64,000 nucleotides of DNA from Erythrobacter sanguineus (GTDB lineage: Bacteria; Pseudomonadota; Alphaproteobacteria; Sphingomonadales; Sphingomonadaceae). The notes beneath the pieces are model-generated. The model was not told the DNA's origin. It worked only from the letters and a program-made list of their open reading frames with translations, and did no database searches. How positions within the stretch are numbered: the first letter of the stretch is position 1; every line of letters begins with the position of its first letter. Both the position numbers and the translations under genes were made by a program. This document shows, piece after piece, positions 43,848 to 52,378 of the stretch. The stretch is taken from positions 124,001-188,000 of the forward strand of contig NZ_FRDF01000002.1 in NCBI RefSeq assembly GCF_900143235.1. Direction: 5' to 3'.

Positions 43848-44539
43848 CCCAGCGGCGGCACCCCTGCGGCGATCCATATGGCAAAACCGGCGGCCAGCAT
43901 GATCGCTAGCCCCGCGCGCAGCCACGGCACTGGCCCGATGCCCGTAACGCCCTGCATTGGCGGGCGATCGCCGCTGACCATAGGGGTCACCAGATCCTCG
44001 CGCTTGACCGATGCGTAAAACACGATCGCGGCGAGATGTAGGCAGATCAGGCCAAGCACCACGTTGAAGAATGTCTCGTGCCAATCGGTCAGCATGTCGG
44101 CTGTCATCACGCCGACCAGCGGATTGAGCGGCCCCGTCATCCCATCATAGGGATCGCCCGAAAAAAGCCCCATCCCCACCTGCAGCAGCATCGCGCCGAT
44201 CAGTGCCAGCGTGCTCCAGCCAGCCAGCGGGCTATGCCCGATCCGCGTCGCGGCGTCCGCCATTTGCCCGCGCAGATAAGCGATGACCGTGCCGGGCCCT
44301 TTGACGAAGCTGGCGAAACGCGCGGTCTGAGGCCCGACAAAGCCCCACAATACGCGGAAAACGAGGATCCCGAGCAGCACCAGCCCGAGCCGCCTGTGCC
44401 ACCCCCAGGCCGAATTTTCCGCCGTCCACCACATCGCCGGGATCAGCAGGGCGAAGCTCCAGTGGCATAGCCGCAGGAGCGGATCCCATACCCTGACATC
44501 GGGCTCGGTCACGGCGGTTTTGCCGAGCGGAGCGCTCAT
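43844..44539 (-). CDS. Di-heme cytochrome b561-family membrane protein
   Basis: 231-residue integral membrane cytochrome b with four main hydrophobic helices and histidines positioned for two b hemes (LCHWSF, GWHRRLG, DWHETFFN, CLHLAAI). This family passes electrons between quinones and a periplasmic partner. The gene starts four bases after the stop of a cytochrome c' gene, so the lipoprotein c' is the likely partner. C-terminal sequence forms an extra hydrophobic segment. Confidence 0.88.
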   Translation of the reverse strand: MSAPLGKTAVTEPDVRVWDPLLRLCHWSFALLIPAMWWTAENSAWGWHRRLGLVLLGILVFRVLWGFVGPQTARFASFVKGPGTVIAYLRGQMADAATRIGHSPLAGWSTLALIGAMLLQVGMGLFSGDPYDGMTGPLNPLVGVMTADMLTDWHETFFNVVLGLICLHLAAIVFYASVKREDLVTPMVSGDRPPMQGVTGIGPVPWLRAGLAIMLAAGFAIWIAAGVPPLG

Positions 44540-44543
44540 CGGC

Positions 44544-45047
44544 CTACTTGTCGTCGTCGAGCCGGAACGTATCGTGACAGTTCTTGCACGCGCCGCCCAT
44601 GGTCATCGCCTGGGCGCCAACGGCCGCCTTGTCGCCCTCGCCCGCGACTGCGGCGAGCTGGGCACTTTCATCGACCAGCTTTTGCGCAGCGGCGGAAAAT
44701 TCCTCGGGCTTTTCCCAGATCGTCGCCAGTGCCTCAGTGTCATAGCCATCATCGACGCTGGTGCTGGCCGGGAAATGGTTCGTGATGTTGCCCGCACGGG
44801 TGTTGATGTCGGTGGCGCTGGCCGCGATCAGCGCGAAATCGGGCGTGTCTTTCTCAAGCTCGCCGCGCACTGCCTTGAAGGCATCGCCGATTGCTTCGAA
44901 ATTATCATGCCGTTCCTTCAGAACCGCAGGCTCAGCCTCAGAAGGGGCTTGCGTCGGGGCTTCGCTGGAACAGGCAACCAACACGCCAGCAAGCGCGGCG
45001 GCGATGACAACGGGAAAGGCAGGGCGAGAAGCAAGATTGCGATTCAT
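44544..45047 (-). CDS. Cytochrome c' lipoprotein
   Basis: 167-residue cytochrome c' with heme attachment motif CKNCH at 154-158 near the C-terminus and the four-helix-bundle pattern. The N-terminus is a signal peptide ending in the lipobox LVACSS (Cys26), so the protein is predicted to be membrane-anchored rather than freely soluble as in classical c'. Family members bind nitric oxide or carry electrons. Its stop is four bases from the cytochrome b start, indicating an operon. Confidence 0.85.
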   Translation of the reverse strand: MNRNLASRPAFPVVIAAALAGVLVACSSEAPTQAPSEAEPAVLKERHDNFEAIGDAFKAVRGELEKDTPDFALIAASATDINTRAGNITNHFPASTSVDDGYDTEALATIWEKPEEFSAAAQKLVDESAQLAAVAGEGDKAAVGAQAMTMGGACKNCHDTFRLDDDK

Positions 45048-45256
45048 ACAGAACTCCTTTGAGAGGCAGTCGAACGGATCCCTGAAGGCAAACTATGCCG
45101 CATTGGCCCGCATCGCAAACAGAACCTGCGCCCAACCCCTTATCGGTCAGTCATCCGGGTCGGCGTCGGCGCGCCTTCCAGACGCGGCCTCCGCTCCACT
45201 ACAAAAGCGACACCCCAAAAAACCGCATCTTTTGCGATCCGGCACAAGCCAGCAGG

Positions 45257-45709
45257 TCAGCCGTCGCGACCATTGACGGCAGCGTTTTCGGCCTCGGCAA
45301 GGATGATGGTGCGATCCTGCTCGACCATCGCGAGCATCGCGCTGCGGAAGGAATCGCGCCGGGCCTCGACCAGCCGGTCGATCGTTCTTGCGCTGCTGTT
45401 GCACCAGCCCGAAGTCGAGCCGCTGGCCACATCATCACGGGTCATCACGCGGCGCGTTTGCAGCGTCTCGCCCAGCTTCGCGGTCCGTTCGAGGTCAAGC
45501 GCAGCGCTCCATTGACAGCGCAACGTGCTAGGCCTCCCGGCCACCCCGGCGGTGCCGACCTGACGGGTTTCGACCCGAACGGAGCCTTCATAATCTGCCG
45601 CAATCGGCCCGGCGGGATGATCGATCACGATCTCGTGTTCAAGCGCCAACGCCGGCGCGCTGAAGCACATGCCGATCGCCAATCCCGCAAATGCGAGCTT
45701 CTTCATCAT
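45257..45709 (-). CDS. Small exported protein of unknown function
   Basis: 150-residue protein with a signal peptide (MMKKLAFAGLAIGMCFSAPALA) and a mature part with two cysteines (LRCQW and GWCNSS) that could form a disulfide. No domain is recognised. The start codon pair at 45709 is preceded by AGGAGA. It lies downstream of folE on the same strand with a gap of about 120 bases. Confidence 0.65.
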   Translation of the reverse strand: MMKKLAFAGLAIGMCFSAPALALEHEIVIDHPAGPIAADYEGSVRVETRQVGTAGVAGRPSTLRCQWSAALDLERTAKLGETLQTRRVMTRDDVASGSTSGWCNSSARTIDRLVEARRDSFRSAMLAMVEQDRTIILAEAENAAVNGRDG

Positions 45710-45832
45710 CGTGTCTCCTGCTGTGCTCCGGCCTTTTGCGACCGGTCGCAACCTGAATATAGCAAACAGCAGCCAGATCGCCAATCATGGGGTGATGATA
45801 ACTCATCCCCCGTGCGCGGACCGGCCAAACGG

Positions 45833-46459
45833 TCAATAGCCCATCAGGCTCATCACTTCCTTGCGGCTGCGATGATCTTCGAGGAAGCAGCCAAGAATTC
45901 GGCTGGTCACCATCTCCACCCCGTGGGTTTTCACCCCGCGACCGGTCATGCAGCCATGCTGCGCCTCGATCACCACGGCCACGCCGTGCGGTTCGAGATT
46001 GTCCCAGATGCATTGCGCGACCTCGGCGGTCAGCCGCTCCTGGATCTGAAGCCGGTGGGCAAAGCCGTGCAAGACCCGCGCGAGTTTGGAAATGCCGACC
46101 ACCTTCCTGTTGGGCAGATAGGCAATCGCCGCCTTGCCGGTGATCGGCGCCATGTGGTGTTCGCAATGCGACTGGAATGGGATGTCCTTGAGCAGCACGA
46201 TCTCGTCATAACCGCCGACTTCCGAAAACTGGCGGCTGAGATGGATCGCCGGGTCTTCCTTGTAACCTTCGCAATATTCGAGCCATGCGCGGCCAACCCG
46301 CTTGGGGGTGTCGAGCAGGCCTTCGCGCGTCGGATCATCACCCGCCCATTCCAGCAGCGTGCGGATCGCGTCCTGCACATGCTCGGGCACGTCCGGCTTG
46401 CCCATCGGATTATCCGGATCGAACTCATCGTCGTGGGCACAAACATAATTCATCGTCAC
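45833..46459 (-). CDS. folE: GTP cyclohydrolase I
   Basis: 208-residue type I (FolE1) enzyme converting GTP to dihydroneopterin triphosphate, the first step of folate synthesis. Zinc-site and catalytic motifs are SHCEHHMAPITGKA, ISKLARVLHGFAHRLQIQERL and QHGCMTGRGV. The N-terminus is acidic and variable, as usual. Two Met codons (1 and 3) are alternative starts. An 8-bp hairpin GGCGGAGC/GCTCCGCC lies about 20 bases upstream in the leader (46479-46501). Confidence 0.95.
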   Translation of the reverse strand: MTMNYVCAHDDEFDPDNPMGKPDVPEHVQDAIRTLLEWAGDDPTREGLLDTPKRVGRAWLEYCEGYKEDPAIHLSRQFSEVGGYDEIVLLKDIPFQSHCEHHMAPITGKAAIAYLPNRKVVGISKLARVLHGFAHRLQIQERLTAEVAQCIWDNLEPHGVAVVIEAQHGCMTGRGVKTHGVEMVTSRILGCFLEDHRSRKEVMSLMGY

Positions 46460-46670
46460 TGGTCTTTCTTCGCAAATTGGCGGAGCGCGTTCTGCTCCGC
46501 CCCCTCAACTGTCGATCCTGCGTGACCTTAACCGTCAAGGCTGCCTGACGTTCCGTAGTTTTCGTCGCAAGATCGCCGGTTGTGCCGCTCGGTAAGCGCC
46601 CCATATTATCATATGTAAGCCCGCTTTCGGCCAAATCACCCCCCTTTTTCGGGCAAAAGAGGACCACCGC

Positions 46671-47060
46671 GTGCCCAGCCCCAATGCCGCCGAATTCGAA
46701 GCCGCCGCCCGCGCCGTGCTTGATCGCCTGCCGCGGGCCTTTCGCGAACAGCTCGTCGATGTGGTGCTCAGGATCGAGGAATTCGCCAGCGCCGAACAGC
46801 TGGCCGCGGTCGGCATGCAGAGCCGCTGGGAACTGACCGGCCTGTATGAAGGCATCGCCCTTACCGAACAATCGCAATGGGATCACGAACGAATGCCGCC
46901 GGTGATCAGCCTGTTCCGCCAGCCACTGCTGGCCGAAATGCACGAGACCAGAGTCGGCTTTGCCGAACTGGTGCGCCACGTTGTGATCCACGAGGCAGGC
47001 CACCATTTCGGCTTCTCCGACGCCGATATGCATGCGCTTGAGGCAAGCGTCGGGGAATGA
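46671..47060 (+). CDS. Small zincin metallopeptidase-family protein
   Basis: 129-residue protein of the minimal zincin family (PF06262 type). The extended zinc motif HEAGHHFGFSDADMH fits HExxHxxGxxxxxxH near the C-terminus. The true substrate of these cytoplasmic mini-metallopeptidases is unknown. The start is GTG at 46671, preceded by AGAGGA. It is divergent from folE, with about 210 bases between them. Confidence 0.85.
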   Translation: MPSPNAAEFEAAARAVLDRLPRAFREQLVDVVLRIEEFASAEQLAAVGMQSRWELTGLYEGIALTEQSQWDHERMPPVISLFRQPLLAEMHETRVGFAELVRHVVIHEAGHHFGFSDADMHALEASVGE

Positions 47061-47182
47061 TGCAGCGTGCCATTGCGACCTTCGCAGGATCGTCCGCCGG
47101 TCAGAAATTATTAGGACATTAACTATACCGCCCTGTCCATGCGGTCGCGCCTTGCGGCCGGTGGACTTGCAAAGGTGGTGCA

Positions 47183-48565
47183 ATGGACGAGGGGAGGCGC
47201 AACCCGTCTGAGATGGTGGTGGTGGTCGGCTTTGACCAGCTGGTGCAGCCGCCTGCAAACCTGTTCGAAGCCTTCTGGACGGCAGCCTCGGCCAGCTGGA
47301 GCGGCGCGCTTGCAGCGCTCGTGCGCCATGCCGGGGATGCAGGCAAGCTGCGCGCCCGGCTGACAGAAACCGCCTGTCAGGCCCCGGCACGCCTTGCTTA
47401 CTGCGAAGACATTATCGAGGCGGTGCAATCATGGCGGGCCAGCGGCGGACGAACCGCGTTGACCGGGCCGCATGACGGCAAAACCATCAGCGGCATTGCC
47501 GCCCATCTCGGCCTGTTTGACGATGCCCATGGCGGGATCGGACTGGCGGGCGAAAGCGACGCTGCGCTTCAACACCGCTATGGCACCGGCGGCTATGCGA
47601 TGATCGCGCCCGGCGGGTCTGATATCCCCAGCATGGATACGTCCAGATCGGCCAGCAGATCGACCAGCAGATCGGCCCGTGTCGCCCTCTCCTTTGGCGC
47701 CGTCCTGCGCCTGCTGCGACCGCACCAGTGGCTCAAGAACGCGCTGGTGTTCGTGCCGATGCTCGCCGCGCACCAATTGACGCCCGGCCCCCTGTGGCAG
47801 GCGGTGCTGGCCTTTATCGCCTTCAGCCTGATTGCTTCGGGCACCTATGTCCTCAACGACCTGATGGATCTCAACGCCGACCGCGCCCATCCGCGCAAGC
47901 GCAACCGCCCGCTTGCCTCGGGCGCGGTGAGTGTTGCGCAAGGGACGCTGCTGATGCCGTTGCTGGTGCTGGCCGGAATTGGCACGGCGCTGCTGTCAGG
48001 CCCGGCCTTGCTGGGCACGCTCTTGCTCTACACTGCGGTAACCAGCGCCTATTCCTTCAAGCTCAAGCGGCTGGTGGTGATCGATATCTGCACGCTCGCG
48101 GTGCTTTACACCCTTCGCATTCTTGCCGGGAGCGCGGCGACCGGGGTCCCGTCCTCGATGTGGCTGCTGGCGTTTTCGACCTTCTTCTTCTTCTCGCTCG
48201 CCGCGGTGAAACGCCAGGCCGAGCTGGTCGATGGCATCGCTGCAGGCAAGGTCAAGGCGCATGGCCGCGGCTATCACGTCGATGACCTTGGGATCGTCAG
48301 CAATATCGCGGTATCGGCGGGCATGGTGTCGGTGCTGGTGCTGGCGCTTTATGCCAATTCCGATCCGGTGCAGATGCTTTACCGCACGCCCGAAATGCTG
48401 TGGGGCGTGTGTCTGGTGCTGCTGTTCTGGAACAGCCGGATCGCAATCCTTACCCAGCGCGGACAGATGCATGATGATCCGCTGGTGTTCGCCGCGCGCG
48501 ACCGGGTGAGCCTTGCCTGCGGAGCGATCGTCGGCGCGCTGGCGCTGGCCGGAGCGATAGTGTGA
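47183..48565 (+). CDS. UbiA prenyltransferase (DPPR synthase-like) fused to a degenerate HAD domain
   Basis: 460 residues: an N-terminal HAD-like region (about 10-140), a Ser/Arg-rich linker (151-165) and a polytopic UbiA domain (170-460). The UbiA motif NDLMDLNADRAHPRKRNRP (Asn225, Asp226, Asp229, Asp233) closely resembles decaprenyl-phosphate 5-phosphoribosyltransferase of mycobacteria and NoeC of Azorhizobium, which join PRPP to a polyprenyl phosphate. The HAD region has lost the DxDGT nucleophile motif (GFDQL at 16-20), so phosphatase activity is doubtful. The ATG follows AAAGGTGG. It begins a six-gene cluster and overlaps gtrA by four bases. Confidence 0.85.
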   Translation: MDEGRRNPSEMVVVVGFDQLVQPPANLFEAFWTAASASWSGALAALVRHAGDAGKLRARLTETACQAPARLAYCEDIIEAVQSWRASGGRTALTGPHDGKTISGIAAHLGLFDDAHGGIGLAGESDAALQHRYGTGGYAMIAPGGSDIPSMDTSRSASRSTSRSARVALSFGAVLRLLRPHQWLKNALVFVPMLAAHQLTPGPLWQAVLAFIAFSLIASGTYVLNDLMDLNADRAHPRKRNRPLASGAVSVAQGTLLMPLLVLAGIGTALLSGPALLGTLLLYTAVTSAYSFKLKRLVVIDICTLAVLYTLRILAGSAATGVPSSMWLLAFSTFFFFSLAAVKRQAELVDGIAAGKVKAHGRGYHVDDLGIVSNIAVSAGMVSVLVLALYANSDPVQMLYRTPEMLWGVCLVLLFWNSRIAILTQRGQMHDDPLVFAARDRVSLACGAIVGALALAGAIV

Positions 48566-48987
48566 CCCGCACCGCGCTGACCCTGCGATACATCGTCTTT
48601 GCGGTGATCGCGACGCTTGCCAATCTGGCGGTGCAGCGGCTGGTGCTGGCAGTGCCGGAGCCGAAAGCGGCGCTGGCTTATCCGCTGGCGCTGGGCGCGG
48701 GCACGCTGGCGGGTCTGGTGATCAAGTACCTGCTCGACAAGCGCTGGATTTTCCATGATTTCTCGCAAGGGGTCGAAGCCCATGGCAAGCGTTTTTCGCT
48801 CTATGCGCTGATGGGGGTCGCGACCACGGCGATCTTCTGGGGCACCGAGACCGTGTTCTGGCTGACCTGCCAAACCCATGCCGCGCGCGAACTGGGCGCG
48901 GTGCTGGGACTTGGCATCGGCTATGTCGTCAAATACCGGCTCGACCGGCGCTTCGTCTTCACCACCGGCGGGAGCGCGGCGGCATGA
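48562..48987 (+). CDS. GtrA-family membrane protein
   Basis: 141-residue protein with four hydrophobic segments, the GtrA pattern associated with flipping or handling polyprenyl-linked sugars. The start GTG overlaps the prenyltransferase stop (GTGA). In mycobacteria the GtrA-like Rv3789 gene directly precedes dprE1, as here. It may flip the arabinosyl lipid or scaffold the enzymes; both are inference. Confidence 0.85.
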   Translation: MTRTALTLRYIVFAVIATLANLAVQRLVLAVPEPKAALAYPLALGAGTLAGLVIKYLLDKRWIFHDFSQGVEAHGKRFSLYALMGVATTAIFWGTETVFWLTCQTHAARELGAVLGLGIGYVVKYRLDRRFVFTTGGSAAA

Positions 48988-50303
48988 TGCTGTCAGGCTG
49001 GGGCCGCTTTCCGCAGCAATGGTGCGCGCTGCACCAGCCGCGCAGCGAGGACGAGTTGCGCGCATTGCTGGTTCAGGGCCCGCGGATCGCGCGCGGCAAC
49101 GGGCGCGGCTATGGCGACTGCGCGATGCAGCGCAACGCCACGCTGGAAATGCGCGGCTTCAGCCGCATGCTCGCCTTCGAGGCCGAGACCGGCCAGCTGG
49201 TTGCCGAGGCAGGTGTAATGCTGGCCGACGTGATCGCCACCTTCCTGCCGCGCGGCTGGTTTGTGCCGGTCACGCCGGGCACCAAATTCGTCACCATCGG
49301 CGGGATGGTCGCGTCCGATGTTCACGGCAAGAACCACCACCGCGTCGGCACCTTCGGGCGGTTTGTCGACTGGATCGACCTGATGGGCGAGGACGGCGAA
49401 GTGCGCCGTTGCAGCCCGCAGGAAAATGCCGAGCTGTTCGGCTGGACCATCGGCGGCATGGGGCTGACCGGGGTGATCCTGCGCGTCGCCTTCCGCCTGC
49501 GCCGGGTGGAGAGCGCATATATCCGCCAGACCACCCTGCCCGCCCGCAACCTCGATCACGTGATGGCGCTGTTCGAGGAGCATCAGGCTGCGACCTATTC
49601 TGTGGCGTGGATCGATTGCCTCAACACCGGCAGCGGCCTCGGGCGTTCGGCGCTGATGCTGGGCGAACATGCGCGGGCCGATGAACTGCCCCGAGACCGC
49701 CGCGCCGCGCCTTTCGCCGTGCCGAAGAAGCGCGCCCGCACCATACCGATCGACCTGCCGCGCGCGGCGCTGGGCCGGATGACGGTGAAGGCCTTCAATG
49801 CGCTTTATTACCGCAATGCCCGCGCCGCTGCCGGGGAGAAGCTGGTTGACTGGGACAGCTATTTCTACCCGCTTGATGCGATTCTCGAATGGAACCGCAT
49901 CTATGGTTCGCGCGGTTTCATGCAGTTTCAATGCGTCCTGCCGCTGGCCAGCGCCCACGCGGGCCTTGGCGAATTGCTGCGCGCGATAACCGCCAGTGGG
50001 CAGAGCTCGTTTCTATCGGTGCTCAAACGCATGGGGGCAGAGCATGGCCCGTTCTCCTTCCCGCTGGAAGGCTATACGCTCGCACTCGACTTTCCCTTTT
50101 CGCAGGAAGCGGCACGGCTGATCGAGCGGCTCGATGCGATCACGCTGGATCACGGCGGGCGTTTCTACCTTGCCAAGGACGCGCGCATGAGCGCCGCCAC
50201 GCTGCGCCGCTCAGACCATCGCGCCGATGCCTTCACCGTGCTGCGGCACGACAAAGGCATGACCAATTTCCGTTCGAGCCAATCCGAAAGGCTGTGCCTG
50301 TGA
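48984..50303 (+). CDS. dprE1: Decaprenylphosphoryl-ribose oxidase-like DprE1
   Basis: 439-residue FAD oxidoreductase (VAO family) that oxidises C2 of polyprenyl-phosphoryl-ribose. FAD-site RGNGRGYGD (Tyr43), DVHGKNHH (His114, Lys116), MQFQ (Gln314, Gln316), Lys348 and the C-terminal AKD lysine all match functional residues of mycobacterial DprE1. At the position of mycobacterial Cys387, target of benzothiazinones, the sequence has Ala367 (segment GYTLALDFP against GWNICVDFP), and Asn385 is Thr365. It overlaps gtrA and dprE2 by four bases each. Confidence 0.9.
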   Translation: MMLSGWGRFPQQWCALHQPRSEDELRALLVQGPRIARGNGRGYGDCAMQRNATLEMRGFSRMLAFEAETGQLVAEAGVMLADVIATFLPRGWFVPVTPGTKFVTIGGMVASDVHGKNHHRVGTFGRFVDWIDLMGEDGEVRRCSPQENAELFGWTIGGMGLTGVILRVAFRLRRVESAYIRQTTLPARNLDHVMALFEEHQAATYSVAWIDCLNTGSGLGRSALMLGEHARADELPRDRRAAPFAVPKKRARTIPIDLPRAALGRMTVKAFNALYYRNARAAAGEKLVDWDSYFYPLDAILEWNRIYGSRGFMQFQCVLPLASAHAGLGELLRAITASGQSSFLSVLKRMGAEHGPFSFPLEGYTLALDFPFSQEAARLIERLDAITLDHGGRFYLAKDARMSAATLRRSDHRADAFTVLRHDKGMTNFRSSQSERLCL

Positions 50304-51037
50304 CCGCCCCGACCGTTCTCATCATCGGCGCGCGTTCCGATATCGGCATGGCGCTGGCGCATCACTATGCCGCCGCCGGGCATCGGGTGCAGCTCGCCGC
50401 GCGCAGGATGGCAGAGATGGAGGCGGACGCCGCCGACATCGCCCTGCGCCACGGCACCAGCACCAGCGTGCATGACCTCGACATTCTCGAACCCGGCAGC
50501 TTTGCCGCGTTCCTCGATCACCTGCCGGTGCTGCCGGAGGTGGCGATCTGCGTGGTCGGGCTGCTTGGCGATCAGGCCACCGCGCAAACCGATCTGGAGG
50601 CTGCACGGCTGACCATGCGCAGCAATTACGAAGGCCCGGCGCTGCTGACCGGACTGATTGCCAACCGGATGGAAAAGCGCGGCAGCGGCACGATCATCGG
50701 CATCAGTTCCGTCGCGGGCGAGCGTGGGCGGGCGAGCAATTACATCTATGGCTCGGCCAAGGCCGGTTACACCGCCTTCCTTTCGGGCCTGCGCAACCGC
50801 TTGTCGAAATCGGGCGTGCACGTGATGACCGTACTGCCCGGTTTCGTGCGCACCCGCATGACAGCGGGCATGGATCTGCCAGCGCGCCTCACCGCCGAAC
50901 CTGCCGCCGTCGCCGAGGCGATTTACCGCGCGGCAGCTAAGCGCCGCGACGTGATTTACGCAAAGCCCGTCTGGCGGCTGGTGATGACGGTGATCCGGGC
51001 GATCCCTGAAGGCATCTTCAAGGGGATCAAGCTGTGA
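50300..51037 (+). CDS. dprE2: Decaprenylphosphoryl-2-keto-erythro-pentose reductase-like DprE2 (SDR)
   Basis: 245-residue short-chain dehydrogenase that would reduce the keto intermediate to polyprenyl-phosphoryl-arabinose. The nucleotide motif is LIIGARSDIGMA; the catalytic Tyr-x3-Lys is in IYGSAKAGY, with a preceding Ser pair in GISSVAGERG. The GTG start overlaps the dprE1 stop, and its stop overlaps the next gene, as in the mycobacterial dprE1-dprE2 pair. Confidence 0.9.
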   Translation: MTAPTVLIIGARSDIGMALAHHYAAAGHRVQLAARRMAEMEADAADIALRHGTSTSVHDLDILEPGSFAAFLDHLPVLPEVAICVVGLLGDQATAQTDLEAARLTMRSNYEGPALLTGLIANRMEKRGSGTIIGISSVAGERGRASNYIYGSAKAGYTAFLSGLRNRLSKSGVHVMTVLPGFVRTRMTAGMDLPARLTAEPAAVAEAIYRAAAKRRDVIYAKPVWRLVMTVIRAIPEGIFKGIKL

Positions 51038-52287
51038 GCGCGGACGCGATGCCGGTGATCCGGCGGATCGGACAGAGCCGGTTGATTCTCATTGCCTTCG
51101 TGTTGGTGGCGGTGATGCTGGCGGGAATTTCGGCGATCCGGTTTCAGGCGCCCGAACTGCTCGGGCAGGACAAGCTGCTGACCGATTTTGACGCCTTCCA
51201 CATTGCCGGAACCCTTGCCGGACGCGGTGATGTCGCCGATGCCTACACCGCTTCTGCCATGATGGACGCGCAGGCCGAACGTTCCCCCACGGCAAAGCTG
51301 ATGCCGTGGACCTATCCGCCGCCCTTCACTCTGTTTGTCGACGCGCTGGCCGATCTCCCGGTCGGGGTCGCTTATGTGCTGTTCATCCTTGCCAGCTTCG
51401 GTTTCTACCTTGTCGTGCTGCACCGCATTGCCGGAACGTGGCTTCCCGGGGTGCTGCTGTTCGTGATGCCGGCCGTTCTGGTCAACCTGCGCGTGGGGCA
51501 GAACGGATTTCTGGTCGCCGCGCTGATCGGGGCGTTTCTGCTGGCGTGGCGGGATCGCAAGATGGCGGCGGGCGTGCCGCTCGGCCTCATGATCATCAAG
51601 CCGCATCTGGCCGCAGGCATCGGCCTGCTGGCGCTGTTCGGCCGCCGCTGGAGCGTGCTGGCGATCGCCGCGCTGGTCGCGCTGGGCGCACTGGGGCTAT
51701 CCACGCTGGCCTACGGGTTCGGCGTGTGGCCCGCTTTTCTCGGCGCGGTGGCGGAAGCGGGCGCCTTTCTGGCCGGGGGCCATTACTCGCTGTTCCGGAT
51801 GGGTTCGGTCTATGCCGCGCTGCGCAGTTGGGGATTGCCCGCGGACTGGGCGATGACCGGACATCTTGTCGGCGCGCTTGCAGCGCTGGGCCTGCTGGCC
51901 TGGGTCTCGCTGGCGAAGTTCGCATTCCGTCATCGTGCCGCGCTGATCTGCGCCCTGTCCCTGTTTGTCAGTCCCTACAGCTATGATTACGACCTTGCGA
52001 TCCTTGGCGTGGGACTGGCCTTCATCGCCCCTGACCTGGCCGCACGAGCCAGCCCGCGCGCGCTGGGAGCACTGCTGGCGCTCGGCTGGGTGACCTGCGG
52101 CTATGGCGTGATGATCGAAGCCCTGCTGCCGGCAGACCAAAGCGGAGCGAGCAGCCTTGCCGCCAGCATCGCGCCCGCGATCATCGCACCCCTGCTGATC
52201 GGCTTGTGCCTTGTCACGCTGCGGCTGGCACGGCCGCGCGAAGACCGGGACAAGAGCCTTTGCGCACCTGCGGCAAACCCCTTTTAA
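51034..52287 (+). CDS. GT87 (DUF2029) polyprenyl-phosphate-dependent glycosyltransferase
   Basis: 417-residue polytopic membrane protein of the GT87 class, with about ten hydrophobic segments. An early extracytoplasmic loop has LTDFDAFHIAG, with the acidic residue expected for GT-C catalysis, and WTYPPPFTLFVD is a typical DUF2029 segment. It probably transfers arabinofuranose from the lipid donor to an envelope acceptor outside the membrane, taking the place that aftA holds in mycobacteria. Starts with GTG overlapping the SDR stop. Confidence 0.82.
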   Translation: MSADAMPVIRRIGQSRLILIAFVLVAVMLAGISAIRFQAPELLGQDKLLTDFDAFHIAGTLAGRGDVADAYTASAMMDAQAERSPTAKLMPWTYPPPFTLFVDALADLPVGVAYVLFILASFGFYLVVLHRIAGTWLPGVLLFVMPAVLVNLRVGQNGFLVAALIGAFLLAWRDRKMAAGVPLGLMIIKPHLAAGIGLLALFGRRWSVLAIAALVALGALGLSTLAYGFGVWPAFLGAVAEAGAFLAGGHYSLFRMGSVYAALRSWGLPADWAMTGHLVGALAALGLLAWVSLAKFAFRHRAALICALSLFVSPYSYDYDLAILGVGLAFIAPDLAARASPRALGALLALGWVTCGYGVMIEALLPADQSGASSLAASIAPAIIAPLLIGLCLVTLRLARPREDRDKSLCAPAANPF

Positions 52288-52378
52288 ACTTGCCTTAACC
52301 ACGTCTGGCCTAGGGTCCGCCCACGAAGCGCGGATGGACCGCGCCATGGCAATCCGACACGCAGGCGGGAGCGAAGCA

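Noticed and set aside
47640-47690. Short repeated Ser-Arg codons as a possible microsatellite phase switch
   Set aside because: The repeat units are imperfect and multiples of three bases, so slippage would not switch the frame; it is best read as a linker between two domains.
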